64,000 nt of DNA, taken from the NCBI GenBank assembly GCA_002213445.1, contig NJIE01000027.1, forward strand, positions 44,638 to 108,637. The letters run 5' to 3'. Both the position numbers and the translations under genes were made by a program. Below the pieces are notes generated by a model that was not told the DNA's origin, ran no database searches, and saw only the letters and a program-made list of their open reading frames with translations. The DNA is from Xenophilus sp. AP218F (GTDB taxonomy: Bacteria; Pseudomonadota; Gammaproteobacteria; Burkholderiales; Chromobacteriaceae). Positions 45,287 through 54,069 of this stretch are shown in pieces; position 1 is the stretch's first letter, and each line of letters starts with the position of its first letter.

Positions 45287-46252
45287 ATGAAAACACAACC
45301 GCTACCCAATACCGAAGCCCTGCTCGCCTTCGACGCGCTGGCGCGCCGCGGCAGCTTCACCGCCGCCGCCGACGAGCTGGGTTGCGCCAAAAGCCGGGTC
45401 AGCCAGCTGATCAAACAGCTGGAACAAGACCTGGGCGCGGTGCTGGTGCTGCGCAACACCCGGCGCGTGGCGCTGACCGAGGCCGGCCAGCGGCTGGCGG
45501 GGCACGCCGGCGCGCTGCGCGCGCTGCTGGAAGGCATCGCGCCGGACATCAGCGACGCCCAGGGCACGGTGGGCGGGCCGCTGGTGATCAGCTCCATCAC
45601 CTCCTTCGCCCACTACCTGCTGGCCCCGGTGCTGGCCGATCTGGCGGTGCAGTACCCCGATCTCAAATTGCAGCTGCAGGTGGAAAACCGCTTGCAGGAC
45701 CCGATCGCCGAAGGCCTGGATTTCTGCGTGCGCACCCGCAACGTCCACGACGAGGCGCTGGTGGCCAAGCCGCTGGGTTTCGTGCGCGAAACGCTGTACG
45801 CCTCGCCGGCCTATCTGGCCAAAGCGCCGCCGCTGGAGACGCCGGAGGACCTCAGCCGCCACCGCACGCTGCTGGACACCAGCCGCCCGCGGCTGCGCGA
45901 GCGCCAGGAATGGCTGCTGGAAAAGGACGGCGTGCAAAAGTGCATCCGGGTGCAGCCGGTGCTCAGCAGCCATCAGTACTCTCCGCTGTTGTCGGCGGCC
46001 GCCGCCGGCAGCGGCGTGGCGCTGTTGCCGCATTACGTGGCGCGCGAGCATCTGGCCAGCGGCCAGCTGGTCCCGCTGCTGCCCGGCTGGAGCCATGACC
46101 ACTGGCCGGTGTATCTGGTCTACCCCTTCCGCACGCCGCTGCCGCGCAAGTACGAAGCCTTTCTGCAATACGTGGTGCCCAGGCTGCGCGCCCTGTTGCA
46201 AGGCGAGCTTGATCCAGGCCAAGGCGGCATGACAAACGCCTTGCCACAATAG
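45287..46252 (+). CDS. LysR-family transcriptional regulator
   Basis: 321 aa. Helix-turn-helix at ~8-65 (ALLAFDALARRGSFTAAADE, KSRVSQLIKQLEQDLG) and effector domain ~95-300. It belongs to the CrgA/DsdC-like group seen in many betaproteobacteria. Transcribed divergently from the SnoaL-like/EamA pair, its likely target. The ATG has no strong ribosome-binding site. ACAG-N6-CTGT at 45271-45284 overlaps the leader and might be part of an autoregulatory site. Confidence 0.88.
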   Translation: MKTQPLPNTEALLAFDALARRGSFTAAADELGCAKSRVSQLIKQLEQDLGAVLVLRNTRRVALTEAGQRLAGHAGALRALLEGIAPDISDAQGTVGGPLVISSITSFAHYLLAPVLADLAVQYPDLKLQLQVENRLQDPIAEGLDFCVRTRNVHDEALVAKPLGFVRETLYASPAYLAKAPPLETPEDLSRHRTLLDTSRPRLRERQEWLLEKDGVQKCIRVQPVLSSHQYSPLLSAAAAGSGVALLPHYVAREHLASGQLVPLLPGWSHDHWPVYLVYPFRTPLPRKYEAFLQYVVPRLRALLQGELDPGQGGMTNALPQ

Positions 46253-46302
46253 CGGCCATTTTGCTCACGGCGCCGCGGCGTCGAACAATCAGGAGAACAG
46301 CC

Positions 46303-47499
46303 ATGGAACATCGCGACATCGTCATCGTCGGCGGCGGCATGGTGGGCAGCTCGCTGGCGGCGGCCCTGTCCGGGCAAGGCTTCAGCGTCTGCGTGCTGGA
46401 ACAATCCCCCATCGCGCCCTTCGCGCCGGCGCAGCCGCCCGACCTGCGCGTCTCGGCGATCAGCCCGGCCTCGGCCGCTTTTCTCGCCGGCATCGGCGCC
46501 TGGGACAAGATACTGGCGATGCGCGCCACGCCCTACCGGCGCATGCAGGTATGGGAAGGCGACGCAGAGCAGGGCACCCTGTTCTGCGCCGACGAAGCCG
46601 GCGTGGCCGAGCTCGGCCACATCGTGGAGAACCGCATCGTGCAGTTGGCGGCCACCGCCGCCCTGCTGGAAAAAGGCGATATCGACTATCGCTGCCCGGC
46701 GGGCATCGCCCATATCGCCTACCGCCCGCAGGCGTCGCAGCTGACGCTGGCCGACGGCAGCCAGCTGCAAGCGCGGCTGCTGGTGGCGGCGGACGGCGCG
46801 CGCTCGCAAGTGCGCGACGCCGCCGGCATCGGCATCACCAGCTGGGATTATCCGATGCACGCGCTGGTGGCCAGCTGCCGCATGGACTACGGCCAGCAGG
46901 ACATCACCTGGCAACGCTTCACCGCCGACGGCCCGCAGGCGTTCCTGCCGCTCGCCGGCGACACCGCTTCGCTGGTCTGGTATCAGCGCCCGGAGGAAGT
47001 CAAGCGCTTGCTGTCGCTGCCCGACGCCGAACTGATCGCCGCCTTCAGCCGCGAATTCCCGCGCCGGCTGGGCGGCATCCGCGAGATTCTGGCGCGCGGC
47101 AGCTTCCCGCTCACCCGCCGTCACGCGCAAAGCTACTATAAGGATGGCGTGGCGCTGGCCGGCGACGCCGCCCACACCATCCACCCGCTGGCGGGACAAG
47201 GCGTCAATCTCGGCTTCCAGGACGCGGCCAGGCTGGCCGAAACTCTGATCGCCGCCCGCGCGCGCGGCGAGGACTGGGCTGGCGTCAAAACGCTGGCTCG
47301 CTATCAGCGCGCGCGCAAGCCCGCCAACCTGGCGATGCAAAGCGGCATGGACGCCTTCTGCTACGGCTTCGCCAACGATATCGCCCCGCTGAAAATGCTG
47401 CGCGGCCTGGGCTTGCGGCTGGCGGACAAGGCAGGCCCGCTCAAACGCGAGGTGATACGCTATGCCCTGGGCCTGGGCCTGGGCGTCGCCCGGCGCTGA
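46303..47499 (+). CDS. UbiH/UbiF/VisC-family FAD monooxygenase (ubiquinone biosynthesis)
   Basis: 398 aa. FAD-dependent hydroxylase acting on the aromatic ring of ubiquinone precursors at the inner membrane. Motifs: Rossmann GGGMVGSSLAAALSGQGF (~11-28), DG motif LLVAADGARSQVR (~155-167) and the GD/P motif ALAGDAAHTIHPLAGQGVN (~284-302). Which ring position it hydroxylates (C1, C5 or C6) cannot be decided here; Neisseriales use a broad-specificity UbiM-type enzyme among others. AGGAG precedes the ATG at 46303. It follows the LysR gene by 50 bp but is functionally unrelated. Confidence 0.88.
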   Translation: MEHRDIVIVGGGMVGSSLAAALSGQGFSVCVLEQSPIAPFAPAQPPDLRVSAISPASAAFLAGIGAWDKILAMRATPYRRMQVWEGDAEQGTLFCADEAGVAELGHIVENRIVQLAATAALLEKGDIDYRCPAGIAHIAYRPQASQLTLADGSQLQARLLVAADGARSQVRDAAGIGITSWDYPMHALVASCRMDYGQQDITWQRFTADGPQAFLPLAGDTASLVWYQRPEEVKRLLSLPDAELIAAFSREFPRRLGGIREILARGSFPLTRRHAQSYYKDGVALAGDAAHTIHPLAGQGVNLGFQDAARLAETLIAARARGEDWAGVKTLARYQRARKPANLAMQSGMDAFCYGFANDIAPLKMLRGLGLRLADKAGPLKREVIRYALGLGLGVARR

Positions 47500-47513
47500 G
47501 CGCCGCGATAAGA

Positions 47514-47545
47514 AAAGCCGCTTCCGGCCGGAAGCGGCTTTTTTC
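47514..47545. terminator. bidirectional terminator between the ubiquinone hydroxylase gene and gpsA
   Basis: A 22-bp perfect palindrome (GCCGCTTCCGG/CCGGAAGCGGC) flanked by A and T runs; serves both convergent genes. Confidence 0.92.
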
Positions 47546-47568
47546 ATGCCAGGGCTGTGGAGCCTGTC

Positions 47569-48573
47569 CTAATCCAGCATCCCGCCGGATTCGGACTTGG
47601 GGGCGCGCCCCAAAAGACCGGCCACCACCTGCTGCGGGTCGTGGCCCTGGTACAGCAGGCCGCACACCGCGGCGGTGATCGGCATGTCCACTTCCAGCCG
47701 CTCGGCCATGGTCAACACCTCGCGGGCGGTGGCCACGCCTTCGGCCACGTGGCCGAGTTCGTCCAGCACTTGCGCCAGCGGCTTGCCCTCGGCCAGCTTG
47801 AGGCCCACCTGGCGGTTGCGCGACAAGGCGCCGGTGCAGGTGAGGATCAGGTCGCCCATTCCCGCCAGCCCCATCATGGTGTGCTGGCTCGCGCCCAGCG
47901 CGGTGGCCAGCCGGGTGATCTCGGCCAGGCCGCGGGTAATCAGCGCGGCGCGGGCGTTGAGGCCGAAATTGAGTCCGTCGGCGACGCCGGTGGCGATCGC
48001 CATCACGTTCTTCACCGCGCCGCCCACCTCGACGCCGACCAGATCGTCGTTGGCGTACAGGCGCAGCAGCGGGCTGTGCAGCTCGCGCGCCACGCGGGCG
48101 GCGAATTCGCTGTCGTCCGAAGCGATGGTCACCGCCGCCGGCAGGCCCTGCGCCACTTCGCGGGCGAAACTCGGGCCCGACAGCACGCCGCAGGGATGAT
48201 CGGCCGGCAGCTCCTCCGCCACTACCTGGTGCGGCAGCAGGCTGGAGCCGGCTTCGAAACCCTTGCAGGCCCACAGCACCGGCGGCAGGTCGGACGACAG
48301 CGCGGTCAGCGCGCGCAAGGTCGGACGCAGCCCGGCCATGGGCGTGACGATCAGCGCCAGCTCAGCGTCCTGCAAGGCGCGCGGCAGCTCGGCGCTGAGT
48401 TTGAGCGCGTCCGGGAACGGACAGTCGGGAAGATAACGCCGGTTGACGCGGCTGGCGGCCAGCTCCGCCACCTGGTTGGCGTCGCGCGCCCACAGCGTTA
48501 CCTGATGATGTCTTGCAAAAGCAATCGCCAGCGCGGTTCCCCATGCGCCGGCGCCCAGTATCGCCAGTTTCAT
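47569..48573 (-). CDS. gpsA: NAD(P)-dependent glycerol-3-phosphate dehydrogenase
   Basis: 334 aa. Makes glycerol-3-phosphate from dihydroxyacetone phosphate for phospholipid synthesis, feeding PgsA and PssA also encoded here. Rossmann motif [10 protein letters not shown] at the N-terminus, ACKGFE near 105, GPSFAREVA near 140, catalytic Lys in [13 protein letters not shown] and [12 protein letters not shown]. Start ATG at 48573 (MKLAILGAG), 4 bp after the stop of the SH3-domain gene on the minus strand. Last gene of the grxC-secB-SH3-gpsA run. Confidence 0.96.
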   Translation of the reverse strand: MKLAILGAGAWGTALAIAFARHHQVTLWARDANQVAELAASRVNRRYLPDCPFPDALKLSAELPRALQDAELALIVTPMAGLRPTLRALTALSSDLPPVLWACKGFEAGSSLLPHQVVAEELPADHPCGVLSGPSFAREVAQGLPAAVTIASDDSEFAARVARELHSPLLRLYANDDLVGVEVGGAVKNVMAIATGVADGLNFGLNARAALITRGLAEITRLATALGASQHTMMGLAGMGDLILTCTGALSRNRQVGLKLAEGKPLAQVLDELGHVAEGVATAREVLTMAERLEVDMPITAAVCGLLYQGHDPQQVVAGLLGRAPKSESGGMLD

Positions 48574-48577
48574 TCGC

Positions 48578-49021
48578 TTACAGGCCCCAGAGGTCGGTAA
48601 TACGAGCATAGCCGACGCTGCCGTCGCGGTGCTTGACCTTGACCCAGCCGGCTTGCGGCTGTTCCAGCAATTCGACCACGCCGTCCCTGGGCACGGCGAA
48701 CAGCAGCCTGGCGTCGGCGGCGGCGCGGTCGCGCACCTCCGCCTTGTCGGCGGTCACCAGCAGCCAGCGCTGCTTGGACAGCGCGGCGGCCGGAATCCAG
48801 GCGATGCCGCCGGTGGCGTCGCGCACCCTGGCCCACTCCTTCTGGCTGGAGAGCACTTCCACCGGGTAATAGCGGCTGACCACGAACAGCTTCTTCGCGG
48901 ACAGCGTCGGCGCCTCGTACAGCGCGACGCCGGTTTCCTTGACCGAACGGAATTCCAGGGCGTTGGCGTTCTGGGCCAACAAGCCCAAGGCCAGCATCAG
49001 CGGCAGGACGAGGCGCTTCAT
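48578..49021 (-). CDS. exported bacterial SH3-domain protein
   Basis: 147 aa. A signal peptide ([21 protein letters not shown]) is followed by two SH3b-like repeats (~25-80 and ~88-145): [26 protein letters not shown] with WARVRD, and [26 protein letters not shown] with WVKVKHRDG (short blocks only). Such domains bind cell-wall or protein ligands in the periplasm. It lies between secB (8 bp) and gpsA (4 bp) on the minus strand, a position also seen in other betaproteobacteria. Confidence 0.86.
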   Translation of the reverse strand: MKRLVLPLMLALGLLAQNANALEFRSVKETGVALYEAPTLSAKKLFVVSRYYPVEVLSSQKEWARVRDATGGIAWIPAAALSKQRWLLVTADKAEVRDRAAADARLLFAVPRDGVVELLEQPQAGWVKVKHRDGSVGYARITDLWGL

Positions 49022-49029
49022 CGCTAGCC

Positions 49030-49482
49030 TCAGGCGTTGCCGGCTTCAGCCTGCTGCGCACGCTGCTGCATGTACAGGGCTTCGAAGTTGATCGGGGCCA
49101 GCAGCACCGGCGGGAAGCCGGCGCGGCTCACCACGCTGGAGATGGCTTCGCGGGCGTACGGGAACAGGATGTTGGGGCAAGCCACGCCCAGGATCGGGTC
49201 GATGTCTTCCGCCGGCACGTTGCGGATCTGGAAGATGCCGGCCTGCGCCACTTCGCACAGGAACATGGTTTTTTCCGGCAGCTTGGCGGTGACGGTAACG
49301 GTGAGGGTGACTTCGAAGAAGCCCTCGTCGATCTGCTGCGCGCCGCTGGCCAGCTGCATGTCGATTTCCGGCTGGGCTTGTTCCAGGAACACTTGCGGTG
49401 CGTTCGGCACTTCCAGCGAAATGTCCTTGACGTAGATTTTCTCGATGGAGAAAGCCGGTTGCAGCTCTTGTTGTTCGCTCAT
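49030..49482 (-). CDS. secB: protein-export chaperone SecB
   Basis: 150 aa. Tetrameric cytoplasmic chaperone that holds precursors unfolded and hands them to SecA. Recognised by [19 protein letters not shown], the beta strands around [13 protein letters not shown], and [33 protein letters not shown] (family hallmark; short parts PYARE and GFPP suffice). Follows grxC by 115 bp, as in many proteobacteria. Confidence 0.97.
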   Translation of the reverse strand: MSEQQELQPAFSIEKIYVKDISLEVPNAPQVFLEQAQPEIDMQLASGAQQIDEGFFEVTLTVTVTAKLPEKTMFLCEVAQAGIFQIRNVPAEDIDPILGVACPNILFPYAREAISSVVSRAGFPPVLLAPINFEALYMQQRAQQAEAGNA

Positions 49483-49597
49483 TTCGATTCTCGCAAAAGA
49501 CCGTCGCCATGACGGTCGTATTTCTTGGGTAGACAGGCCCGCATCATCGCATGAAAGCGGCCACGGGCCAACAGACTAAAGCAGACCGCGCGCCGAC

Positions 49598-49855
49598 TCA
49601 ATCGGCCAGCAGCACGTCCAGCTTGCCGGCCTGATTCAGGGCCACCAGATCGTCGCAACCGCCGACGTGGGTTTCGCCGATGAAGATCTGCGGCACGGTG
49701 CGGCGGCCGGTCAGATCCATCATCTTGTCGCGCTCGGCCGGGTCCAGGTCGATGCGCACTTCGCGGATATCGGTCACGCCCTTGCTGTTCAGCAGCATTT
49801 TGGCGCGCACGCAGTAGGGGCACACCGCGGTGGTGTACATGGTGACGGGTTTCAT
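49598..49855 (-). CDS. grxC: glutaredoxin 3
   Basis: 85 aa. Glutathione-dependent disulphide reductase; active site CPYC at residues 12-15, glutathione-binding TVPQIFIG and GGCDDL. The first gene of the grxC-secB-SH3-gpsA cluster on the minus strand. A perfect TATAAT lies 40 bp upstream. Confidence 0.96.
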   Translation of the reverse strand: MKPVTMYTTAVCPYCVRAKMLLNSKGVTDIREVRIDLDPAERDKMMDLTGRRTVPQIFIGETHVGGCDDLVALNQAGKLDVLLAD

Positions 49856-49894
49856 GACGACGGTTCTACCAATGGAATGAAGTTCAAAGGGCGG

Positions 49895-49900
49895 ATTATA
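49895..49900 (-). promoter_or_regulatory. grxC -10 candidate
   Basis: TATAAT on the minus strand, ending 39 bp before the grxC start codon. No matching -35 is evident. Confidence 0.4.
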
Positions 49901-49952
49901 CCCCGCGGCCGGCCGGACCGGCTTGAGATAAATCCGGCCAGGGCCCGCTCTA

Positions 49953-51329
49953 TCAGCGTCGCGCCTCGAAACGGTCGATCAGGTCGGCCACCACCGCGTC
50001 CAGCTGCTTGCCGACCTGCATCGCCCGCGGGCTGTTGACGATGGCGACGATGGCCAGCCGCCGGCCGTCGGCCGACTGCCAGTAGCCCGCCAGCGCCTTG
50101 ACGTCCTTCAGCGTGCCGGTCTTCATCCGCAGCCGCGCGCCCTGCTCGGCGAAACGCTTTTTCAGGGTGCCGTCGACGCCGGCGATGGGCAGGCTGGCCA
50201 GAAACTCGCCGTCGTACGGCCCGCGCGCCGCGTCCAGCAACACCTGGCCCAGCAGATGCGCGGACACCCGCTCGCGCCGCGACAGGCCGGAACCGTTCTC
50301 CAGCGTCAGCGCCTCGTCGGAAATGCCGCTGACGGCCAGCGCCTTGCGCACCGCGCCCTTGGCCGCGGCCAGCGTGTCCTCGCCGCCCGCCTCGCGCCCC
50401 AGCGTCAGGAACAGCGTGCGCGCCATGGTGTTGTTGCTGTACTTGTTGATGTCGGCGATGGCTGCCGGCAAGGGCTGCGACTGCCAGCTGGCCAGCTCGC
50501 GGGCGCCTTCCGGCGCGCGGCCCAGCCCGACCCGCGCCGGCCCCGTGCCGCCCAGCGCCTGCCACAGAGCGGCGAAATCCTGGCCGGCGAACTGGTCGTG
50601 GTCCAGCACATTGACGTAGGCGCGCGCGCCGTCGCAGGCGGCGGGCAAAACGCCGTCCACCCGCACCCGTTCGCCATCCACCGAGATATTGACGTAGCGC
50701 CTCACGTCCGGGCAGGCGTCGGCCTGGCTTCCCGCCGTCAACCTGACGTCCAGCGCTACCCCGGCCAGCGGCGGGTCCAGCGCCGCGCGCGCGCCGTTGT
50801 CATCGTTGAAGAAGGTCAGCCAGGCGACTTTCAGATTGGTCAGATGCGTGTCCGGCTCGACCACGAAGGCCTTGCCGGCGTCTTCGTCGAAGTCGTCGGC
50901 GCTGGAGACGCGGCTGAAGGCGCGCTTGTCGAGCAGCAGCGCGCCGTCAAGATGCCTGACGCCGCGCAGGCGCAGGCCGTAGAGCAGGCTCAGCAGGTTG
51001 CCGTTGTCGAAGCGCGGGTCGCCGCCGCCCAGCCAGTAGAGGTCGCCGTTCAGCGTGTCGCCCCGCAGCGGCGCGGCGGACAACAGCGCGGTTTTCCAGC
51101 GGTAATCCGGCCCCAGCTGCTTGAGCGCGGCCCAGGTGGTGAGCGTCTTCATCGTCGACGCCGGGTTGACCGCGACGTCGGCGCGATGGCTCTCCAGCAC
51201 GGCCCCGCCCTCCACCGGCGCGGCCCATACCGCGATTTCGTCGGGCCGCAGCCCGTGCAGATCCAGCGCCAGGGCCGGCAGACTCGCCGCCAGCCACAAG
51301 GCCGGCAGCCATTGAAACAACGCTCGCAT
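49953..51329 (-). CDS. dacB: D-alanyl-D-alanine carboxypeptidase/endopeptidase (PBP4)
   Basis: 458 aa, S13 peptidase family. Periplasmic; trims the terminal D-Ala and cuts cross-links in peptidoglycan. Signal peptide at ~1-22, nucleophile Ser58 in PASTMK (S-x-x-K), second motif SNN in NKYSNNTMA, third motif KTG in RMKTGTLKD. The inserted beta domains between motifs 1 and 2 (~90-270) are typical of PBP4. Start ATG at 51329 has AGGAG 5 nt upstream and shares a base with the priA stop (TGATG), so translation is coupled. Confidence 0.94.
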   Translation of the reverse strand: MRALFQWLPALWLAASLPALALDLHGLRPDEIAVWAAPVEGGAVLESHRADVAVNPASTMKTLTTWAALKQLGPDYRWKTALLSAAPLRGDTLNGDLYWLGGGDPRFDNGNLLSLLYGLRLRGVRHLDGALLLDKRAFSRVSSADDFDEDAGKAFVVEPDTHLTNLKVAWLTFFNDDNGARAALDPPLAGVALDVRLTAGSQADACPDVRRYVNISVDGERVRVDGVLPAACDGARAYVNVLDHDQFAGQDFAALWQALGGTGPARVGLGRAPEGARELASWQSQPLPAAIADINKYSNNTMARTLFLTLGREAGGEDTLAAAKGAVRKALAVSGISDEALTLENGSGLSRRERVSAHLLGQVLLDAARGPYDGEFLASLPIAGVDGTLKKRFAEQGARLRMKTGTLKDVKALAGYWQSADGRRLAIVAIVNSPRAMQVGKQLDAVVADLIDRFEARR

Positions 51330-53512
51330 CACATCTCCTGAGGATCGATATCCACCGACCAGCGCAGCCCCTTGCCGTGGCGGCGGGCGGCGGCCTCCAG
51401 CGCCGGCAGCAATTGGCCGACCAGCCGGTGCAGCGCGCCGCGCTGGCCGGCTTCCAGCACCAGTTGGGCGCGTTCGCGCCGCGCCAGCCGCGCCATCAGC
51501 GCGGGGGCCGGCCCGGAAATCAAAACGCCGCCAGCCAGCGCTTCGGTCTCGGCGCGGATCTCGCGCAAGAAGGCGGTGGCCTCGGCCTGGCTGGCGGCGT
51601 CGGCGCGGATCAGCGCCTGAAAGGTGCTGGGCGGAAAACCGGCCATGCGCCGCTCATCCAGCAGCTGGCGGGCGTAACCGTCGAAATCGTGGCGCTGCAA
51701 TGCCTGGTATAGCTCGTGATCCGGCCACTGGGTCTGGATCAGCACCTCGCCCGGCGCGTCGGCGCGGCCGGCGCGGCCAGCCACCTGCATCAGCTGGGCG
51801 AACAACCGCTCCGAGGCCCGGAAGTCGGCCGAATACAAGCCGCCGTCTGCGCCCAGCACCGCCACCAGCGACAGCGTGCCGAAATCGTGGCCCTTGGCCA
51901 GCATCTGGGTGCCGACCAGGATGTCCACCTCGCCGGCGTGCACCCGGCGATACACCTCGTCCCAGGCGTCCTTGCGGCTGGTGGTGTCGCGGTCGATGCG
52001 CAGGATGCGCGCCTCGGGAAAGTGCCGGTTCAGCGCCGCCTCCAGCCGCTGGGTGCCCTCGCCCAGCGGCTTGATGTCCGGCTCGCCGCAATCGGGACAG
52101 GCGCGCGGCACCGCCTCCTCCCAGCCGCAGTGATGGCAGCGCAGTTTGCGCTCCAGCAGGTGCACCACCAGCTTGGCCGAGCAGTGCGGGCAGCCGCTGG
52201 TCCAGCCGCAAGCGCCGCAGGCCACCACCGGCGCGAAACCGCGGCGGTTGATGAACACCAGGCTCATCTCCCGGCGCGCCAGCCGCTGCCGCAAGGCCTG
52301 CACCACCGGCTCGGCCAGCCCCTCGGCCAGCTTCTGGCGACGGGTGTCCACCAGCCGGATGTCCGGCAGCCGCGCCGCGCCGTGGGCGCGCCGGGTCAAG
52401 GCCAGCTTGCGGTAACGGCCGGCCTCGGCGTTGGCCACCGTCTCCAGGCTGGGCGTGGCCGAGCCGAGCACGATGGCGACGCCATTGCGGCGCGCGCGCC
52501 ACACCGCCAGGTCGCGGGCGTGGTAGCGCAGGCCGTCCTGCTGCTTGAACGAGCCGTCGTGTTCCTCGTCGACCACGATCAGCCCCAGCCGCGGCAAGGG
52601 CGTGAATACCGACAGCCGGGTGCCGATGACGATGTCGGCGTCGCCGTGCCAGGCGTCCAGCCAGCCCTTGAGCCGCTCGCCTTCGGCCAGGTTGCTGTGC
52701 TGCACCACGATGCGGGCATTGGGAAAGCGGCTGGTGAAGCGGGTGATCAGCTGCGGGGTGAGGTTGATTTCCGGCACCAGCAGCAGCGTCTGGCGGCGCT
52801 GGGCGAGCTGGTCGGCGATCAACCGCAGATACACCTCGGTCTTGCCGCTGCCGGTGACGCCGTGCAGCAGCCAGGGCTGAAACCCCGCCTCGGCGCGCAG
52901 CGCGGCCAGCGCCGCCTGCTGCTCGTCGGTCAGCGCCGGGCCGGCGGCGACTTCCAGCGCCGGCCGCCCCGGGCTGACGCGTTCGATGCGTCCCTCGGCC
53001 AGCCAATCGGCGAGGACCTTGCCGGCCTGGGCGCTTACCTGCCGCGCCGCGGCTTGCGTCAGCGGGCCGTCCTGCAGCGCCTGCCACAGCGCCAGCCGCG
53101 CCTTTTGCCGCGCCGGCGGCGGCTCGGCCAGCCCCAGCGCGGTGAGGCCGAACGGGCGCTCGTCGACGCGCGCCACGTCGCGCGCGTCGCGCAGGCCGGT
53201 CGGCAGCGCGGTGAACAGCGTCTGCCCCAGCGGGTAGTGGTAATAGCCGGCGGCGAAAGCCGCCAGCTGCAGGAACTCCTCCGGCAAGGGCGGCAAACCG
53301 TCGTACACCGCTTCGACGCTGCGCAGGCGGGCGCGATCCGTCCCCTCGCCGCCGGCCGGAGGCATCGTCGTGACAACCACGCCACACAACTTGCGCGGAC
53401 CAAAGGGAACGAGCACCCGTTGCCCGGCTATGACAGGCAACTGGGTCAGGTAGCTGAACGTACCTGACAGCGGCACATCAACCGCAATCTGGATAGTGTC
53501 TGCATGCTCCAT
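51329..53512 (-). CDS. priA: primosomal protein N' (replication restart helicase PriA)
   Basis: 727 aa. Recognises stalled replication forks and reloads the replisome. N-terminal DNA-binding domain (1-~190), Walker A GVTGSGKTEVYL, DEEH box VVDEEHDGSFKQ, then the zinc-binding insertion with eight Cys (CGACGW, CPHC, CHHCGW, CPDCG) and C-terminal domain. Start ATG at 53512 (MEHADTIQIAVDVPL); a longer open frame reaches 53614 but covers a DnaA-box region. The gene overlaps dacB by one base. Confidence 0.95.
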   Translation of the reverse strand: MEHADTIQIAVDVPLSGTFSYLTQLPVIAGQRVLVPFGPRKLCGVVVTTMPPAGGEGTDRARLRSVEAVYDGLPPLPEEFLQLAAFAAGYYHYPLGQTLFTALPTGLRDARDVARVDERPFGLTALGLAEPPPARQKARLALWQALQDGPLTQAAARQVSAQAGKVLADWLAEGRIERVSPGRPALEVAAGPALTDEQQAALAALRAEAGFQPWLLHGVTGSGKTEVYLRLIADQLAQRRQTLLLVPEINLTPQLITRFTSRFPNARIVVQHSNLAEGERLKGWLDAWHGDADIVIGTRLSVFTPLPRLGLIVVDEEHDGSFKQQDGLRYHARDLAVWRARRNGVAIVLGSATPSLETVANAEAGRYRKLALTRRAHGAARLPDIRLVDTRRQKLAEGLAEPVVQALRQRLARREMSLVFINRRGFAPVVACGACGWTSGCPHCSAKLVVHLLERKLRCHHCGWEEAVPRACPDCGEPDIKPLGEGTQRLEAALNRHFPEARILRIDRDTTSRKDAWDEVYRRVHAGEVDILVGTQMLAKGHDFGTLSLVAVLGADGGLYSADFRASERLFAQLMQVAGRAGRADAPGEVLIQTQWPDHELYQALQRHDFDGYARQLLDERRMAGFPPSTFQALIRADAASQAEATAFLREIRAETEALAGGVLISGPAPALMARLARRERAQLVLEAGQRGALHRLVGQLLPALEAAARRHGKGLRWSVDIDPQEM

Positions 53513-53574
53513 TTTTGCCCTTCCCTCGACAAACCCTGCTGCGACAAGGCTTTGCGCCAGCTGTGCACAGATCT

Positions 53575-53583
53575 TGTGGATAA
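53575..53583 (-). promoter_or_regulatory. DnaA box (TTATCCACA)
   Basis: Exact match to the high-affinity DnaA 9-mer, 63 bp upstream of the priA start. Flanked by two perfect 10-bp palindromes containing TGTGCACA. Confidence 0.65.
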
Positions 53584-53751
53584 CTTTGTGCACAACCCGA
53601 CGCCCCGCCGGCAAAAGGCCGTGAAATCAGCGTTTCCATTGGATTGCGCAAAAATTAATCAAACTTTTATCTCTTTTAAAATCAATAACTTGCGCCGCTT
53701 GATATTTTTTGCCATGCGGGCTTGACAAGGCCGCCCCCAAGGACTAGCCAG

Positions 53752-53760
53752 TGTGCATAA
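53752..53760 (-). promoter_or_regulatory. DnaA box (TTATGCACA)
   Basis: Matches the TTATNCACA consensus, same orientation as the box at 53575-53583, on the other side of the AT-rich tract. Confidence 0.55.
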
Positions 53761-53812
53761 GTCGCAAGATCAAGCCTGCCCCCGGCTGTCAATAGCCTTG
53801 TTTCGCGTTCGC

Positions 53813-53848
53813 AAAAAGCAAGCCGGCCACTGGAAAACCAATGGCCGG
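53813..53848 (-). terminator. probable hemE terminator
   Basis: Stem CCGGCCA (53823-53829) with TGGCCGG (53842-53848) and an inner TGG/CCA around AAAA; on the minus strand TTTTT begins after a 5-nt gap. It lies 220 bp after the hemE stop. Confidence 0.5.
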
Positions 53849-54069
53849 ACAAGCTGGCATACCCCGCCGGAAATCTGGCTTCGCGGCGGCGCGGACGCCG
53901 GGTATTTGCAAAATCCGCTTAAAAAACGCGACGCTTTTGATCAGCGCTTGCCGCTGGCAAAAACATTTCGACATCAAACGGTAAAAAAACTGTCAAATCA
54001 AGGCGCTGCCTGGCCAAAATGGCGCGAATCCGATTCGGCCCCGCACCATTTTGGAACGCTTACATGCCA

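Larger units (their letters stand above)
53513..54069. other. non-coding region between hemE and priA with DnaA boxes, AT tract and IHF-like sites
   Basis: 557 bp without a convincing gene. In order: palindrome CTGTGCACAG (53561-53570); DnaA box TTATCCACA on the minus strand (53575-53583); palindrome TTGTGCACAA (53586-53595); AT-rich tract (53646-53710) with two matches to the IHF consensus WATCAANNNNTTR at 53657-53669 and 53680-53692; second DnaA box TTATGCACA on the minus strand (53752-53760); hairpin with T tract (53813-53848). It precedes priA on the minus strand. An open frame at 53753-54082 has no family resemblance and is not called. Confidence 0.6.
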
